Positions 45,138 through 53,750 of a DNA stretch of 64,000 bases are shown in pieces. The notes below the pieces were generated by a model, which was given only the letters and a program-made list of their open reading frames with translations, made no database searches and was not told the origin of the DNA. The stretch comes from Nissabacter sp. SGAir0207 (GTDB lineage: Bacteria > Pseudomonadota > Gammaproteobacteria > Enterobacterales > Enterobacteriaceae). Both the position numbers and the translations under genes were made by a program. The stretch's first letter is position 1. The number at the start of each line of letters is the position of its first letter. The stretch lies in NCBI RefSeq assembly GCF_005491205.1, contig NZ_CP028037.1, positions 1-64,000 on the forward strand, read 5' to 3'.

Positions 45138-45830
45138 ATGAAAAAAGAGACCCGGCAACACTGGGACATCCCGGACATCGATGCGCTGCTTGACCCGGCC
45201 CCGTTGCCGTTGGAGACGGGCACCTGCCAACTGGCAGATGGGCGGCGGGTGGTGGCCGTCAGGAACCCGTTACTGAACTGCACCGGTGCCATGCTGGAGT
45301 GGTGGTTTACCTTTTTTGAGACCACCGAGCACCTGAAGTGGTGGCACCCCCACGACCATATCCACCACGGCGGCTGGGATGAGCAGTGGGTCAAGGGTGA
45401 AAACTACCTTGGCGCGACCATTCAGGCGGTAGAGGCGCTGGGCAGCGTGCCGCCGGTGGCAGCCAAAATCCGCTTTAGCTCGCCCGAGCATTTCTTTTCA
45501 GCAGAGAAGGTGCAGGCGGCCAGAGCAAGCGGCGGGATGTCGGCGGCCATCTGTGGGTGCATTGGCTTTGGTGAGGAGATTGCGCTGGATGCGTGTGGTA
45601 ACCCGCTCGATGGCCGCATGATCCATCTGGTACGCGACACGCCGTGGGGATGCGTGCTGAGAAGCCGCTTTATTCTCGGGGAGGCGCCCGGCGGCCAGCC
45701 CCCGCCGGAGGAGATTGCCCTCGGCCTGCTCCAGCACTGTCAGGAGGAGTTCACCACCCTGTCGCTCATATTGCCGGCGCTCTATGCGGCGGAGCGTGCC
45801 GCGGCCCTCGCGCCACCCGATCGCGGGTAG
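45138..45830 (+). CDS. DAPG hydrolase (PhlG)-like enzyme
   Basis: A 230-residue member of the DAPG hydrolase/phloretin hydrolase family, zinc-dependent enzymes that cleave a C-C bond to remove an acyl group from acylphloroglucinols. Family features are MLEWWFTFFETTEHLKWWHPHDHIHHGGWDEQW (His70, His72 and His74 in or near the metal site) and LVRDTPWGCVLRSRFILGE. It is shorter than Pseudomonas PhlG (about 290 residues), mainly at the termini. It forms an operon with the PhlF-like repressor. The predicted role is detoxification of DAPG-like antibiotics made by competitors. The actual substrate is inferred. Confidence 0.82.
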   Translation: MKKETRQHWDIPDIDALLDPAPLPLETGTCQLADGRRVVAVRNPLLNCTGAMLEWWFTFFETTEHLKWWHPHDHIHHGGWDEQWVKGENYLGATIQAVEALGSVPPVAAKIRFSSPEHFFSAEKVQAARASGGMSAAICGCIGFGEEIALDACGNPLDGRMIHLVRDTPWGCVLRSRFILGEAPGGQPPPEEIALGLLQHCQEEFTTLSLILPALYAAERAAALAPPDRG

Positions 45831-45918
45831 CGGCCCGCCACCCATTGTTCGGCGCGGGCCGAAGCATCGGTTTTTGGCTGATCTATGCTGGACGCCAGAT
45901 TCTTGAGGGAGCACACCG

Positions 45919-46242
45919 ATGATTGCCGTACTTTTTGAAGCCGATGCACTGCCCGCTGCCCAGCAGCGTTACCTTCAGCTTGCCGCCGAATTGGCCCCCC
46001 TGTTGGCCGGGACGCCGGGCTTTATCGCGCTGGAGCGCTTCCAGAGCCTGAGTACGCCGGGAAAAATCCTGTCGCTCTCATGGTGGGAGGATGAGGCGTC
46101 CGTCAGGCAGTGGAAGCAGCACCAGCTGCACCGGGCGGCGCAGCAGGAGGGGCGGGAGTCGATCTTCGCCTTCTACAGGATACGCGTGGCCGAGGTGGTG
46201 CGGGAGTACAGCTCTGAACAAGGGAGGGAGCAACATGTATGA
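45919..46242 (+). CDS. Antibiotic biosynthesis monooxygenase (ABM)-domain protein
   Basis: A 107-residue dimeric ferredoxin-like ABM-fold protein. VLFEADALPAAQQRYLQLAAELAPLLAGTPGFIALERFQS, ILSLSWWEDEASVRQWKQHQLHRAAQQEGRESIFAFYRIRVAEVVREY is the standard ABM pattern (YgiN/quinol monooxygenase-like). These act on aromatic quinols or haem, or simply bind them. It is the first gene of an overlapping three-gene operon with an ACT-like protein and an ArsR regulator; the start codon follows TTGAGGGAG. Confidence 0.8.
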   Translation: MIAVLFEADALPAAQQRYLQLAAELAPLLAGTPGFIALERFQSLSTPGKILSLSWWEDEASVRQWKQHQLHRAAQQEGRESIFAFYRIRVAEVVREYSSEQGREQHV

Positions 46243-46627
46243 CATCCATGTGGTACTCAGCATGGCACCGGGCGCGCTGGCGGCATTAGGTACGTTGCTC
46301 GGGCAGAGTGGGATCGGGCTGGAGGGCGGCGGTCTCTTCGCTACGCCAGAGGGCGGGCACGCCCATTTTCTGGTCGAGGAGGGGGAGCGGGCGCGCGAGG
46401 TACTGCTGGCCGCCGGTTTCAACGTGCAGGGCGTGCGCCGACCGCTGATCCGCAAGCTGCCGCAGCTACGCCCCGGCGAACTGGGCGAAATAGCGGAGGC
46501 GATTGCCCGCAGCGGCGTGACAATTCAGGTACAGTACAGCGATCACCGCAACCGGCTGATCCTGCTAACGGACGATGATGTCCGCGCCGGTGAAGCCACC
46601 AGACAATGGGATACCGCACCTGAATGA
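46235..46627 (+). CDS. ACT-domain-like small protein
   Basis: A 130-residue protein starting at ATG 46235 (GGGAGGGAG upstream), overlapping the ABM gene by 8 bases. The first 70 residues look like one ACT domain (VLSMAPGALAALGTLLGQSGIGLEGGGLFATPEGGHAHFLVEEGERAREVLLAAGF). A second ACT-like stretch follows (PGELGEIAEAIARSGVTIQVQYSDHRNRLILLTDD). It may bind a small ligand and work with the ArsR protein encoded next. No enzymatic motif is visible. Confidence 0.7.
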   Translation: MYDIHVVLSMAPGALAALGTLLGQSGIGLEGGGLFATPEGGHAHFLVEEGERAREVLLAAGFNVQGVRRPLIRKLPQLRPGELGEIAEAIARSGVTIQVQYSDHRNRLILLTDDDVRAGEATRQWDTAPE

Positions 46628-47328
46628 GCCTTCCACGTAGGGAGCCTGCGCCCTCACTTGAGGGCGCGGTCTCCGCCCTTGCGGCCGCCATCGCTGATCC
46701 CTCGCGCGCCGCCATTCTCTGCGCGCTGATGGATGGCCGGGCATGGACGGCCACCGAACTGAGCGCGGTGGCCGGGGTGGCGGCCTCGACCACCAGCGGC
46801 CACCTGATGCGGCTGCTCAGCAATGGGCTGATCCAGTGCCTGACGCAGGGCCGCCACCGCTACTACAGTTTGGCGGGCCATGAGGTGGCCGGGCTGCTGG
46901 AGAACCTGATGGGCCTCTCCATGCGCCCCCAGCACAGCGTGACGCCGCGTACTCCGCCGCAGCTGCGCCATGCGCGCACCTGCTATGACCATCTGGCCGG
47001 GGAGGTGGCGGTCAGTCTCTACGCCGCCATGCAGCACAAGGGCTGGCTGGCCGCTGATGGGTTGGCGCTGACCCCGCTTGGCCGCGAACAGCTGGAGGGC
47101 ATGGGGGCGGTGCTGAGCGCCAAACCCAAGCGCAAAGCCTGCTGCCCCTGTCTGGACTGGAGCGAACGCCGCCACCATCTGGGCGGCGAGGCGGGTGCCG
47201 CGCTGCTGGTGCTGCTGGAGGCAAAGGGGTGGCTGACCCGGACGCCGGGCTACCGCGAAGTGACCGTGACCGGCACCGGGCGGGCCGCCCTGCGCCGGCT
47301 GTTTGGCCTCACGCTCTCCTTACCTTAA
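46624..47328 (+). CDS. ArsR-family transcriptional regulator
   Basis: A 234-residue regulator. The N-terminal winged helix (ALAAAIADPSRAAILCALMDGRAWTATELSAVAGVAASTTSGHLMRLLSNGLIQCLTQGRHRYYSLAG) is typical ArsR. The long C-terminal domain includes RKACCPCLDWSERRHHLGGEAGAALL, seen in ArsR proteins that regulate ABM or transporter genes. The CCPC cluster could sense redox or metal. Its start overlaps the ACT-like gene by 4 bases (ATGA), implying translational coupling; probably autoregulatory. Confidence 0.85.
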   Translation: MSLPRREPAPSLEGAVSALAAAIADPSRAAILCALMDGRAWTATELSAVAGVAASTTSGHLMRLLSNGLIQCLTQGRHRYYSLAGHEVAGLLENLMGLSMRPQHSVTPRTPPQLRHARTCYDHLAGEVAVSLYAAMQHKGWLAADGLALTPLGREQLEGMGAVLSAKPKRKACCPCLDWSERRHHLGGEAGAALLVLLEAKGWLTRTPGYREVTVTGTGRAALRRLFGLTLSLP

Positions 47329-47332
47329 GCCG

Positions 47333-47349
47333 CTTAAGGTTTTCCTAAT
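47333..47349 (+). promoter_or_regulatory. PmrA (BasR) box upstream of eptA
   Basis: CTTAAG-GTTTT-CCTAAT fits the PmrA recognition pattern of two half-sites (CTTAAG/CTTAAT type) spaced by five bases. It lies about 48 bases before eptA. A further CTTAAG occurs at 47324-47329. This indicates autoregulation of the eptA-basRS operon. Confidence 0.7.
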
Positions 47350-47396
47350 TTTCATCTGCCACCCTGTAGCCCTCTGTGAGTTATCAGGATGCTACT

Positions 47397-49037
47397 ATGT
47401 CGCTGTTAAAATTTAAAAGGCCCACGCTGGGGCGGCTCCCCTTTTTGCTGTTGTTCTCCGCCTACATTGCCTTTGGCCTTAATCTGGCGTACTACCGCCA
47501 GGTGCTGGGCATCTTGCCGCTCCACTCCCTACATGACTGGGCGATGTTCCTCTCCATGCCGCTGGTGGCCTTTAGCGTGATCAACATCGTGGTGACGCTC
47601 TGCTCCTTCCTGTGGCTGGAGAAGCTGGCGGTCGCGCTGTTCGTGCTGGTCTCCGCCACCGCGCAATACTTCATCATCCACTATGGCATCATCCTTGACC
47701 GGTCGATGATCCTGAATATCGTGGACACCACCGCCTCCGAGAGCTGGGCGCTGCTGACGCCGCGCATGGCGCTGTCAGTGGGGCTGTCCGGCGTGGCGGT
47801 GGCGCTGCTGGCCTGCTGGCTGCGCATCCGTCGGCCCCGGCCGCTCTGGCGTGGCGCGCTGGCGCGCGTCGCCAGCATCCTTGGCTCTGGTGCGCTGATT
47901 GTGCTGGTGGCGCTGCTGTTCTATAAGGATTACGCCTCGCTGTTCCGCAACCACAAGGAGCTGGTGAAATCCCTCAGCCCCTCCAACAGCATCGCCGCCG
48001 TCTGGTCTTACTATAGCCACCACCGGTTGGACAACCTGCCGCTGGTGCGCATCGGGCTGGACGCGCGCCAAAGCCCGGCGCAGCTGGCCGGGCCGAAAAA
48101 GAACCTGACCATCATCGTACTGGGCGAAACCTCGCGCGCGGATGACTTCTCGCTGTCGGGCTATCCGCGCCTCACCAACCCGCAGCTGGTGCAGGACGGG
48201 GTCACCTACTTCCCGCATACCGTCTCGTGTGGCACCTCCACCGCCGTCTCGGTGCCCTGCATGTTCTCCAACATGCCGCGCGCCCACTATGACGAGACGC
48301 TGGCCGCCCATCAGGAGGGACTGCTGGACATCCTCCAGCGCGCGGGCATCCAGGTCAGCTGGCGCGAGAATGATGGCGGCTGCAAAGGGGTCTGTGACCG
48401 GGTGCCGCATCAGGATGTGACCAGCCTTGACCTGCCGGGTATGTGCATCAAGGGCGAGTGCTATGACGAGGTGCTGTTCCACGGGCTGGAGCAGGAGATT
48501 GACCGGTTGCAGGGCAACGGCGTGATCGTGCTGCACACCATCGGCAGCCACGGGCCGACCTACTCCCACCGCTACCCGCCGCAGTTCCGGCGCTTTACGC
48601 CGACCTGTGACACCAATGAGATCCAGACCTGTACGCGTGAGCAGCTGGTCAACACCTATGACAATACGGTGCTCTATGCGGACTATATCGTCGATAAGGC
48701 GATCACCCTGCTGAAGGCGCATCAGGATCGCTTTACCACCAGTCTGGTCTACCTCTCTGACCACGGCGAGTCATTGGGCGAAGCCAGCACCTACCTGCAC
48801 GGGATGCCCTACGCCATTGCGCCGGAGGTGCAGAAACATGTGCCGATGCTGCTGTGGTTATCCCCGGACTACCAGACGCGCTATGCTGTTGACATGAAGT
48901 GCCTGAACCAGCGGGCGACGCAGGATGCCTCGCAAGACAATTTCTTCTCCACCCTGCTGGGAATGACCGGCACCCTGACGCATGAATATGTGCCAGCGGA
49001 TGACCTGCTGGCGACATGCCGGAGCAACAATGGATGA
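47397..49037 (+). CDS. eptA: Lipid A phosphoethanolamine transferase EptA (PmrC)
   Basis: A 546-residue inner-membrane enzyme that transfers phosphoethanolamine from phosphatidylethanolamine to lipid A phosphate, lowering affinity for polymyxin and cationic peptides. Five N-terminal TM segments precede the periplasmic sulfatase-like domain. The catalytic Thr is near residue 245 ([19 protein letters not shown]), and metal-site motifs [15 protein letters not shown] and [18 protein letters not shown] are intact. Start ATG 47397. It overlaps basR (ATGA), forming the classic pmrCAB operon, with a PmrA box upstream. Confidence 0.93.
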   Translation: MSLLKFKRPTLGRLPFLLLFSAYIAFGLNLAYYRQVLGILPLHSLHDWAMFLSMPLVAFSVINIVVTLCSFLWLEKLAVALFVLVSATAQYFIIHYGIILDRSMILNIVDTTASESWALLTPRMALSVGLSGVAVALLACWLRIRRPRPLWRGALARVASILGSGALIVLVALLFYKDYASLFRNHKELVKSLSPSNSIAAVWSYYSHHRLDNLPLVRIGLDARQSPAQLAGPKKNLTIIVLGETSRADDFSLSGYPRLTNPQLVQDGVTYFPHTVSCGTSTAVSVPCMFSNMPRAHYDETLAAHQEGLLDILQRAGIQVSWRENDGGCKGVCDRVPHQDVTSLDLPGMCIKGECYDEVLFHGLEQEIDRLQGNGVIVLHTIGSHGPTYSHRYPPQFRRFTPTCDTNEIQTCTREQLVNTYDNTVLYADYIVDKAITLLKAHQDRFTTSLVYLSDHGESLGEASTYLHGMPYAIAPEVQKHVPMLLWLSPDYQTRYAVDMKCLNQRATQDASQDNFFSTLLGMTGTLTHEYVPADDLLATCRSNNG

Positions 49038-49711
49038 AAATCTTAATCATTGAGGATGACGCCCTGCTATTGCAGGGCCTGCAACTGGCGCTGACCGGCG
49101 CGGGCTACGCCTGTGACGGTGTCACTACGGTGCGCGACGCCGAGGCGAGCCTCGCCTCTGGGCTGTACAGCCTGCTGGTGCTCGATCTCGGCCTGCCGGA
49201 TGAGGATGGGCTGCGCCTGTTGGCGCGGCTGCGGCGTAAAAAGGTGATGCAACCGGTGCTGATCCTCACCGCGCGCGACACGGTCAGCGAGCGCATCGCC
49301 GGGCTGGACGCGGGGGCGGATGACTATCTGGTCAAGCCGTTCGCGCTGGATGAACTGCTGGCGCGCATCCGGGCGCTAATCCGCCGCCACGTCAACCAAG
49401 GCGACAGCACGCTGACCGTCGGCCGCCTGACGCTGGACATGACCCATCGCCAGATCCAGCTGGCTGGCGCGCCGCTGGATCTGACTCCCAAGGAGTACGC
49501 CATCCTCTCACGGCTGATGCTCAAGGCTGGCCACCCGGTGCACCGCGAGGTGCTCTACAACGACATCTACAGCTGGGAAACCGAGCCATCCACCAACACG
49601 CTGGAGGTGCATATCCATAACCTGCGCGACAAGATTGGCAAGTCGGCCATCCGCACGGTGCGCGGTTTTGGCTATGCGCTGATGAAAGATGAGGGGGGCG
49701 ATCCCGCATGA
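49034..49711 (+). CDS. basR: Response regulator BasR (PmrA)
   Basis: A 225-residue OmpR-family regulator with phospho-acceptor Asp51 ([13 protein letters not shown]), the [14 protein letters not shown] switch region and a C-terminal winged helix ending VRGFGYAL. Order eptA-basR-basS, length and Asp51 all match PmrA. It controls lipid A modification genes in response to iron, aluminium, low pH or PhoP-linked signals in relatives. The start ATG 49034 overlaps the eptA stop, and its own stop overlaps the basS start. Confidence 0.93.
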   Translation: MKILIIEDDALLLQGLQLALTGAGYACDGVTTVRDAEASLASGLYSLLVLDLGLPDEDGLRLLARLRRKKVMQPVLILTARDTVSERIAGLDAGADDYLVKPFALDELLARIRALIRRHVNQGDSTLTVGRLTLDMTHRQIQLAGAPLDLTPKEYAILSRLMLKAGHPVHREVLYNDIYSWETEPSTNTLEVHIHNLRDKIGKSAIRTVRGFGYALMKDEGGDPA

Positions 49712-50787
49712 TGCCGCGTTCCGCCCGCCGACGCAGCAGCACGCTGCGTTTTCGCCTGTTGCTGGTGATTGGTGTGATTCTGCTGTTCTGCCAAATCATC
49801 AGCGTCATCTGGCTATGGCATGAGAGCAAGGAGCAGATCCAGTTGCTGGTGGACGCCGCGCTGCACAACCATAACCAGCAGCGCCACGTGCGGCAGGAGA
49901 TCCACGAGGCGATTGCCAGTCTGGCGGTGCCGAGCCTGATCATGATTGCGCTGGCGCTGGGGCTGTGCCTCCAGGCGGTGAAGTGGATCACCCGGCCACT
50001 GTTGGAGTTGCAGACCCACCTGGAGCAGCGCAGCGAGGAGGATCTGGAGCCGATTGGTTACCACAGTTCGGTGGCGGAAATTGACGCCGTGACGCAGGCC
50101 ATCAATCAGCTGGTATCGCGGCTGGCGAGCAGCCTGGATCGCGAGCGGCTGTTTACCGCCGATGTCGCCCACGAGCTGCGCACGCCGCTGGCCGGGTTGC
50201 GGCTGCATCTGGAGCTGATCGAGAAGGCGCACGGCGTCAATGTCCGGCCGCTGCTCCAGCGGCTGGATCAGATGACCAACAGCGTGTCACAGCTACTGCA
50301 ACTGGCGCGCGTTGGGCAATCCTTCACCTCGGGCAACTACCAGCAGGTGGCGCTGGTGGCGGATGTGGTGCAGCCGATGGAGGATGAGCTACGGATGATG
50401 CTGTCACAGCGCGGCCAGCAGTTGCAACTGGTGCTGCCAGCCGAGGCGCAGACGCGCGGCGATGCCACGCTGCTCAAGGTGCTGTTGCGCAATCTGGTGG
50501 AGAACGCCCACCGCTACAGCCCGGAGGGCACCACCATCACCGTTCGCGTGGAGCGCGCGCCGCAACCGGTGCTGATGGTGGAAGATGAGGGGCCGGGCAT
50601 CGACGAGGCGAAAAGCGGCGAGTTGAGCAAGGCCTTTGTGCGCATGGATCGCCGCTATGGCGGCATCGGGCTGGGGCTGAGCATCGTCACCCGCATCGTG
50701 CAGCTGCACCGTGGGCAGTTCTTCCTCGAAAACCGCCAGCCGCAGCCGGGCTGTCGCGCGTGGGTCAAATTCGCGGCGCACCCCTGA
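49708..50787 (+). CDS. basS: Sensor kinase BasS (PmrB)
   Basis: A 359-residue histidine kinase. TM1 covers about residues 12-32. A short periplasmic loop of roughly 35 residues includes an ExxE motif (EIHE), the kind of acidic pair that binds ferric iron in PmrB. TM2 follows, then HAMP ([21 protein letters not shown]), an H-box [15 protein letters not shown] with His155, an N-box [16 protein letters not shown] and a G-box [14 protein letters not shown]...[10 protein letters not shown]. The start overlaps the basR stop by ATGA. Confidence 0.92.
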   Translation: MMPRSARRRSSTLRFRLLLVIGVILLFCQIISVIWLWHESKEQIQLLVDAALHNHNQQRHVRQEIHEAIASLAVPSLIMIALALGLCLQAVKWITRPLLELQTHLEQRSEEDLEPIGYHSSVAEIDAVTQAINQLVSRLASSLDRERLFTADVAHELRTPLAGLRLHLELIEKAHGVNVRPLLQRLDQMTNSVSQLLQLARVGQSFTSGNYQQVALVADVVQPMEDELRMMLSQRGQQLQLVLPAEAQTRGDATLLKVLLRNLVENAHRYSPEGTTITVRVERAPQPVLMVEDEGPGIDEAKSGELSKAFVRMDRRYGGIGLGLSIVTRIVQLHRGQFFLENRQPQPGCRAWVKFAAHP

Positions 50788-50919
50788 GCCGCTCTCCCTC
50801 CACTGAATTCCCTTTCTCATCCTTTTGGCCGATGGCCGCCACCTGCCAGCCGGTGTTAGATAGCGATGACCTGCGCGCGCCCCGGCGCGCGCTTTGCTAT
50901 CACACAATCTGGAGTGCCT

Positions 50920-52404
50920 ATGAGCGATGTGGCGTTACTTCCCCAGGTGACGGCCTTCCTTGGCCGTCGGCAGGGGCACTTTATCCACGGCGAGGCGCAA
51001 GAGGGCCAGGGCGCGGCCTTCAGCGTGACCAACCCCGCCACCGGCGACACCCTATTGACCCTGAAGGGCGCGGATGAGGCACAGGCCCACGCGGCGATGC
51101 AGGCGGCACAGGCGGCCTTCGCCCCGTGGCGTGATATGCCGACCCTGCAACGCGGTGCGCTGCTGCTGAAGCTGGCCGACGCGCTGGCGGAGGAGCGTGA
51201 GGCGCTGGCGCAACTGGAGAGCCTCTGCTCCGGCAAGACCATTCAGTTGGCGCGGATGCTGGAAATTGACCAGTCGGTGGCCTTCCTGCGCTACTTCGCC
51301 GGTTGGGCGGGCAAGATCAATGGCGAGACGCTGGATGTGTCGCTTCCCTCCTTTGCTGGTGAAAAATATACCGCCTTCACCCGCCGCCAGCCGGTGGGGG
51401 TGGTGGTGGGCATCGTGCCGTGGAACTTCTCCATCATGATCGCGGTGTGGAAGCTGGCGGCGGCGCTGGTGTGCGGCTGCACGGTAGTGCTCAAGCCAAG
51501 CGAGTACACGCCGCTGACCCTGCTGCGGGTGGCGGAGCTGGCGACCGCCTGCGGCTTCCCGCCGGGGGTGATCAACGTGGTCAACGGCAGCGGCGCGCTG
51601 CTGGGGCCGCTGCTGATTGGCCACCCGGCCTGTGCCAAGGTCAGCTTCACCGGTTCGGTTGCCACCGGCAACGCCGTCAACCGTCTGGCGACCGAGCAGG
51701 GCAAGCGCGTCACCCTCGAATTGGGCGGCAAGAACGCCGCGCTGTTCCTTGACGATCTCTCGCCGGAGGAGATGGTCAACGGCATTCTGGAGGCCGGTTA
51801 CCTCAACCAAGGGCAGATCTGCGCCGCCGCCGAGTGCTTCTGGCTACCGGAGCAGAAGATGGAGGCGGTGCTGGCGCTGCTCAGCGAGCGGCTGGCGGCG
51901 ATGCCGATCGGCTCACCGCTGGATGAGGCCACGGTGGTGGGGCCGCTGGCGAACCGGGCGCAATTTGACAAGGTGCTGGGCCTGATTGAGCAGGCGCGCG
52001 CGGAGGGGGATGAGATTGTCTGCGGCGGGCAGGCGCAGGGCGGTAAGGGCTTCTTCGTGCAGCCCACCGCCATCCGCGTCGCCTCCGTGGACAGCACCCT
52101 GATGCGCGAGGAGACTTTCGGCCCGGTGGGCAGCTTCATCGCCTATCAGGACGCCGAGCAGGCGCTGGCGACCATCAACGACTCACCCTACGGGCTGGCG
52201 GCCAGCGTCTGGTCACACAACCTGAGCCACGCACTGCGCATCAGCGAACGGCTTGAGGCTGGCATCGTCTGGATCAACATGCACACCTTCCTCGACCCGG
52301 CGGTGCCGTTTGGCGGCGTCAAAGGGTCGGGCATTGGCCGGGAGTTCGGTAGCGCCTTTATCGATGACTATACCGAACTGAAATCGGTGATGGTGCGCTA
52401 TTGA
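50920..52404 (+). CDS. Aldehyde dehydrogenase, phenylacetaldehyde dehydrogenase-like
   Basis: A 494-residue NAD-dependent aldehyde dehydrogenase. It has PVGVVVGIVPWNFSIMIAVWKLAAALVCGCT, Glu in TLELGGKNAALFLDD, catalytic Cys in LNQGQICAAAECFW (near residue 304), and a C-terminus FGSAFIDDYTELKSVMVRY of the type seen in FeaB/PadA-like enzymes. The start ATG 50920 follows GGAG. Its position beside a LuxR-type regulator and the hpa cluster suggests oxidation of (4-hydroxy)phenylacetaldehyde to the acid (inference); other aromatic or amino aldehydes are possible. Confidence 0.78.
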   Translation: MSDVALLPQVTAFLGRRQGHFIHGEAQEGQGAAFSVTNPATGDTLLTLKGADEAQAHAAMQAAQAAFAPWRDMPTLQRGALLLKLADALAEEREALAQLESLCSGKTIQLARMLEIDQSVAFLRYFAGWAGKINGETLDVSLPSFAGEKYTAFTRRQPVGVVVGIVPWNFSIMIAVWKLAAALVCGCTVVLKPSEYTPLTLLRVAELATACGFPPGVINVVNGSGALLGPLLIGHPACAKVSFTGSVATGNAVNRLATEQGKRVTLELGGKNAALFLDDLSPEEMVNGILEAGYLNQGQICAAAECFWLPEQKMEAVLALLSERLAAMPIGSPLDEATVVGPLANRAQFDKVLGLIEQARAEGDEIVCGGQAQGGKGFFVQPTAIRVASVDSTLMREETFGPVGSFIAYQDAEQALATINDSPYGLAASVWSHNLSHALRISERLEAGIVWINMHTFLDPAVPFGGVKGSGIGREFGSAFIDDYTELKSVMVRY

Positions 52405-52409
52405 GCGGG

Positions 52410-52428
52410 GGGCGGGCCGTGCCCGCCC
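52410..52428. terminator. Hairpin between convergent genes
   Basis: GGGCGGGC / GCCCGCCC, an 8-base perfect stem with a 3-base loop, occupies the short gap between the aldehyde dehydrogenase and the convergent LuxR-type gene. No T-tract; function as terminator uncertain. Confidence 0.4.
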
Positions 52429-53090
52429 TAGCTGGCTGGCCCGGCGTACCAACTGGCACCGACGTTGCGCAGCAGCTCGGTGCGGTTGCTCACCTCGGCC
52501 TTGGTGAAGATGTTGCGCAGGTGGGTTTTCACGGTGGAGAGCGAAATGTTGAGGTGGTGGGCGATGCGCTTGTTGCAGGCACCCTCGCGGATCAGATCGA
52601 CAATCACCTGCTCCTTGGGCGTCAGGCGCTGGTCGCCCGGCACCGGCAGCAGCTCCTCCGTCGCCAGCTCCACCAGCGGCAGCATGGCGCGCAGCCGCAT
52701 CCGCTCCTGTGGGGTGAAGGGGGTATCGCGCATCAGCGACAGGCCCGCCACGATGTGGCGGTTCTTGCGCACGAAAATTTCTGCCATGTCCGCCATGTTG
52801 TTCGGCTGCATGAAGTGGCGGTAGTAGGGCGTGTGGCGCAACTGGGCATCCGGGAAGGCAAACGACACCGGCAGCGGATCATAGCGGCGCGGGTGGAACG
52901 GGTCATGCGGGCAGAAGTGCTCCAGATAGGCGCGGTGCGTCTGCGCCGGGATGCCCGCCAGCACATAGTGCTGCGGCGCAAGCTGCTCATCCACCCGGTA
53001 GTAGACGCCCAGCGAGCCGGGGATCAGCCGGGTCACGTTCTCCAGACAACTATGGATAAACGCATCCGCGGGAATCTGTAAGGTTGCCAT
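52428..53090 (-). CDS. LuxR-type (GerE helix-turn-helix) transcriptional regulator
   Basis: A 220-residue regulator whose C-terminal 65 residues form a LuxR/GerE helix-turn-helix (LTPKEQVIVDLIREGACNKRIAHHLNISLSTVKTHLRNIFTKAEVSNRTELLRN). The N-terminal domain shows no autoinducer-binding signature that I recognise, and it has no receiver Asp. The start ATG 53090 follows AGAGGAG. It is convergent with the aldehyde dehydrogenase and lies next to hpaR on the same strand (19-base gap), so it may co-control aromatic catabolism. The signal is unknown. Confidence 0.82.
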   Translation of the reverse strand: MATLQIPADAFIHSCLENVTRLIPGSLGVYYRVDEQLAPQHYVLAGIPAQTHRAYLEHFCPHDPFHPRRYDPLPVSFAFPDAQLRHTPYYRHFMQPNNMADMAEIFVRKNRHIVAGLSLMRDTPFTPQERMRLRAMLPLVELATEELLPVPGDQRLTPKEQVIVDLIREGACNKRIAHHLNISLSTVKTHLRNIFTKAEVSNRTELLRNVGASWYAGPAS

Positions 53091-53109
53091 CACGCACACT
53101 CCTCTTGGG

Positions 53110-53574
53110 TTAACCGTGGCCGGAACGCTGTCCCTCCGCCTCCACCGTGGCGGGGGCGTCCGGTGCTTGCAGGGTGTTGAACTCCTCCAGCAACCGCTTC
53201 AATTGCGCCATCTTCTGCTGGCCAAACTGTTGCTCAATCTGCTGGTAACCGGCGTCCACTTCGTTGCACGCCTGCTGGTAGAGCGCCACGCCCTGCGGCG
53301 TCAGCGAGGCGAACAGCTTGCGCTGGTCATTTAGCGGCTTCAGGCGGAACACCAGCCCGTCGCGCTCCAGCCGGGTCAGGATGCCGGTCAGGCTAGGGCG
53401 CAGCACGCAGGCTTCACGCGCCAGCGCATGGAAATCGAGCGAGCGGTGCGCCGCCAGGATGCGGATGATGCGCCACTGCTGCTCGGTCAGGTTATGGCGG
53501 TTCAGGATCGGCCGAAAAAAGCCCATCGCCGTTTCACGCGCCTGTAACAGCGCAATCGTCAGGGATTCATGCAT
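53110..53574 (-). CDS. hpaR: HpaR, MarR-family repressor of homoprotocatechuate genes
   Basis: A 154-residue MarR-type regulator starting MHESLTIALLQARETAMGFFRPILNRHNLTEQQWRIIRIL, which closely matches E. coli W HpaR. The winged helix is in ACVLRPSLTGILTRLERDGLVFRLKPLNDQRKLFASLT. It represses the hpaG promoter and is relieved by 4-hydroxyphenylacetate and its catechol product in E. coli. It is divergent from hpaG across 351 bases carrying two palindromic operator candidates. The start at 53574 is chosen by homology; upstream in-frame ATGs exist. Confidence 0.93.
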   Translation of the reverse strand: MHESLTIALLQARETAMGFFRPILNRHNLTEQQWRIIRILAAHRSLDFHALAREACVLRPSLTGILTRLERDGLVFRLKPLNDQRKLFASLTPQGVALYQQACNEVDAGYQQIEQQFGQQKMAQLKRLLEEFNTLQAPDAPATVEAEGQRSGHG

Positions 53575-53690
53575 AAGCATTCCAGTGTTGTGGTGTGGTG
53601 ACTGAGGGTGCATTGCTGATCCCAGTATATTTTCCGCCGTGGACGATGCCTAGTAACAGCAGAATAACAGACCCATTAATTCTGGAAATA

Positions 53691-53702
53691 TTAACAGGTT
53701 AA
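53691..53702. promoter_or_regulatory. HpaR operator candidate 1
   Basis: TTAACAGGTTAA is a 5+2+5 palindrome (TTAAC-AG-GTTAA), the type bound by MarR dimers. A second, inverted copy of its AACAGGTTAA core occurs 36 bases further on. Confidence 0.5.
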
Positions 53703-53705
53703 TAA

Positions 53706-53721
53706 AGTGATAGGCTTCACA
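53706..53721. promoter_or_regulatory. CRP-like site between HpaR operators
   Basis: AGTGATAGGCTTCACA matches TGTGA-N6-TCACA at nine of ten positions. It sits between the two HpaR operator candidates, consistent with catabolite control of hpaG known in E. coli. Confidence 0.55.
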
Positions 53722-53738
53722 ATTCTGGTAACAAATAT

Positions 53739-53750
53739 TTAACCTGTTGG
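53739..53750. promoter_or_regulatory. HpaR operator candidate 2
   Basis: TTAACCTGTTGG, an inverted copy of the first operator's core (ten identical bases in reverse complement), with an imperfect right arm. It lies 176 bases from hpaG and 165 from hpaR. Confidence 0.45.
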
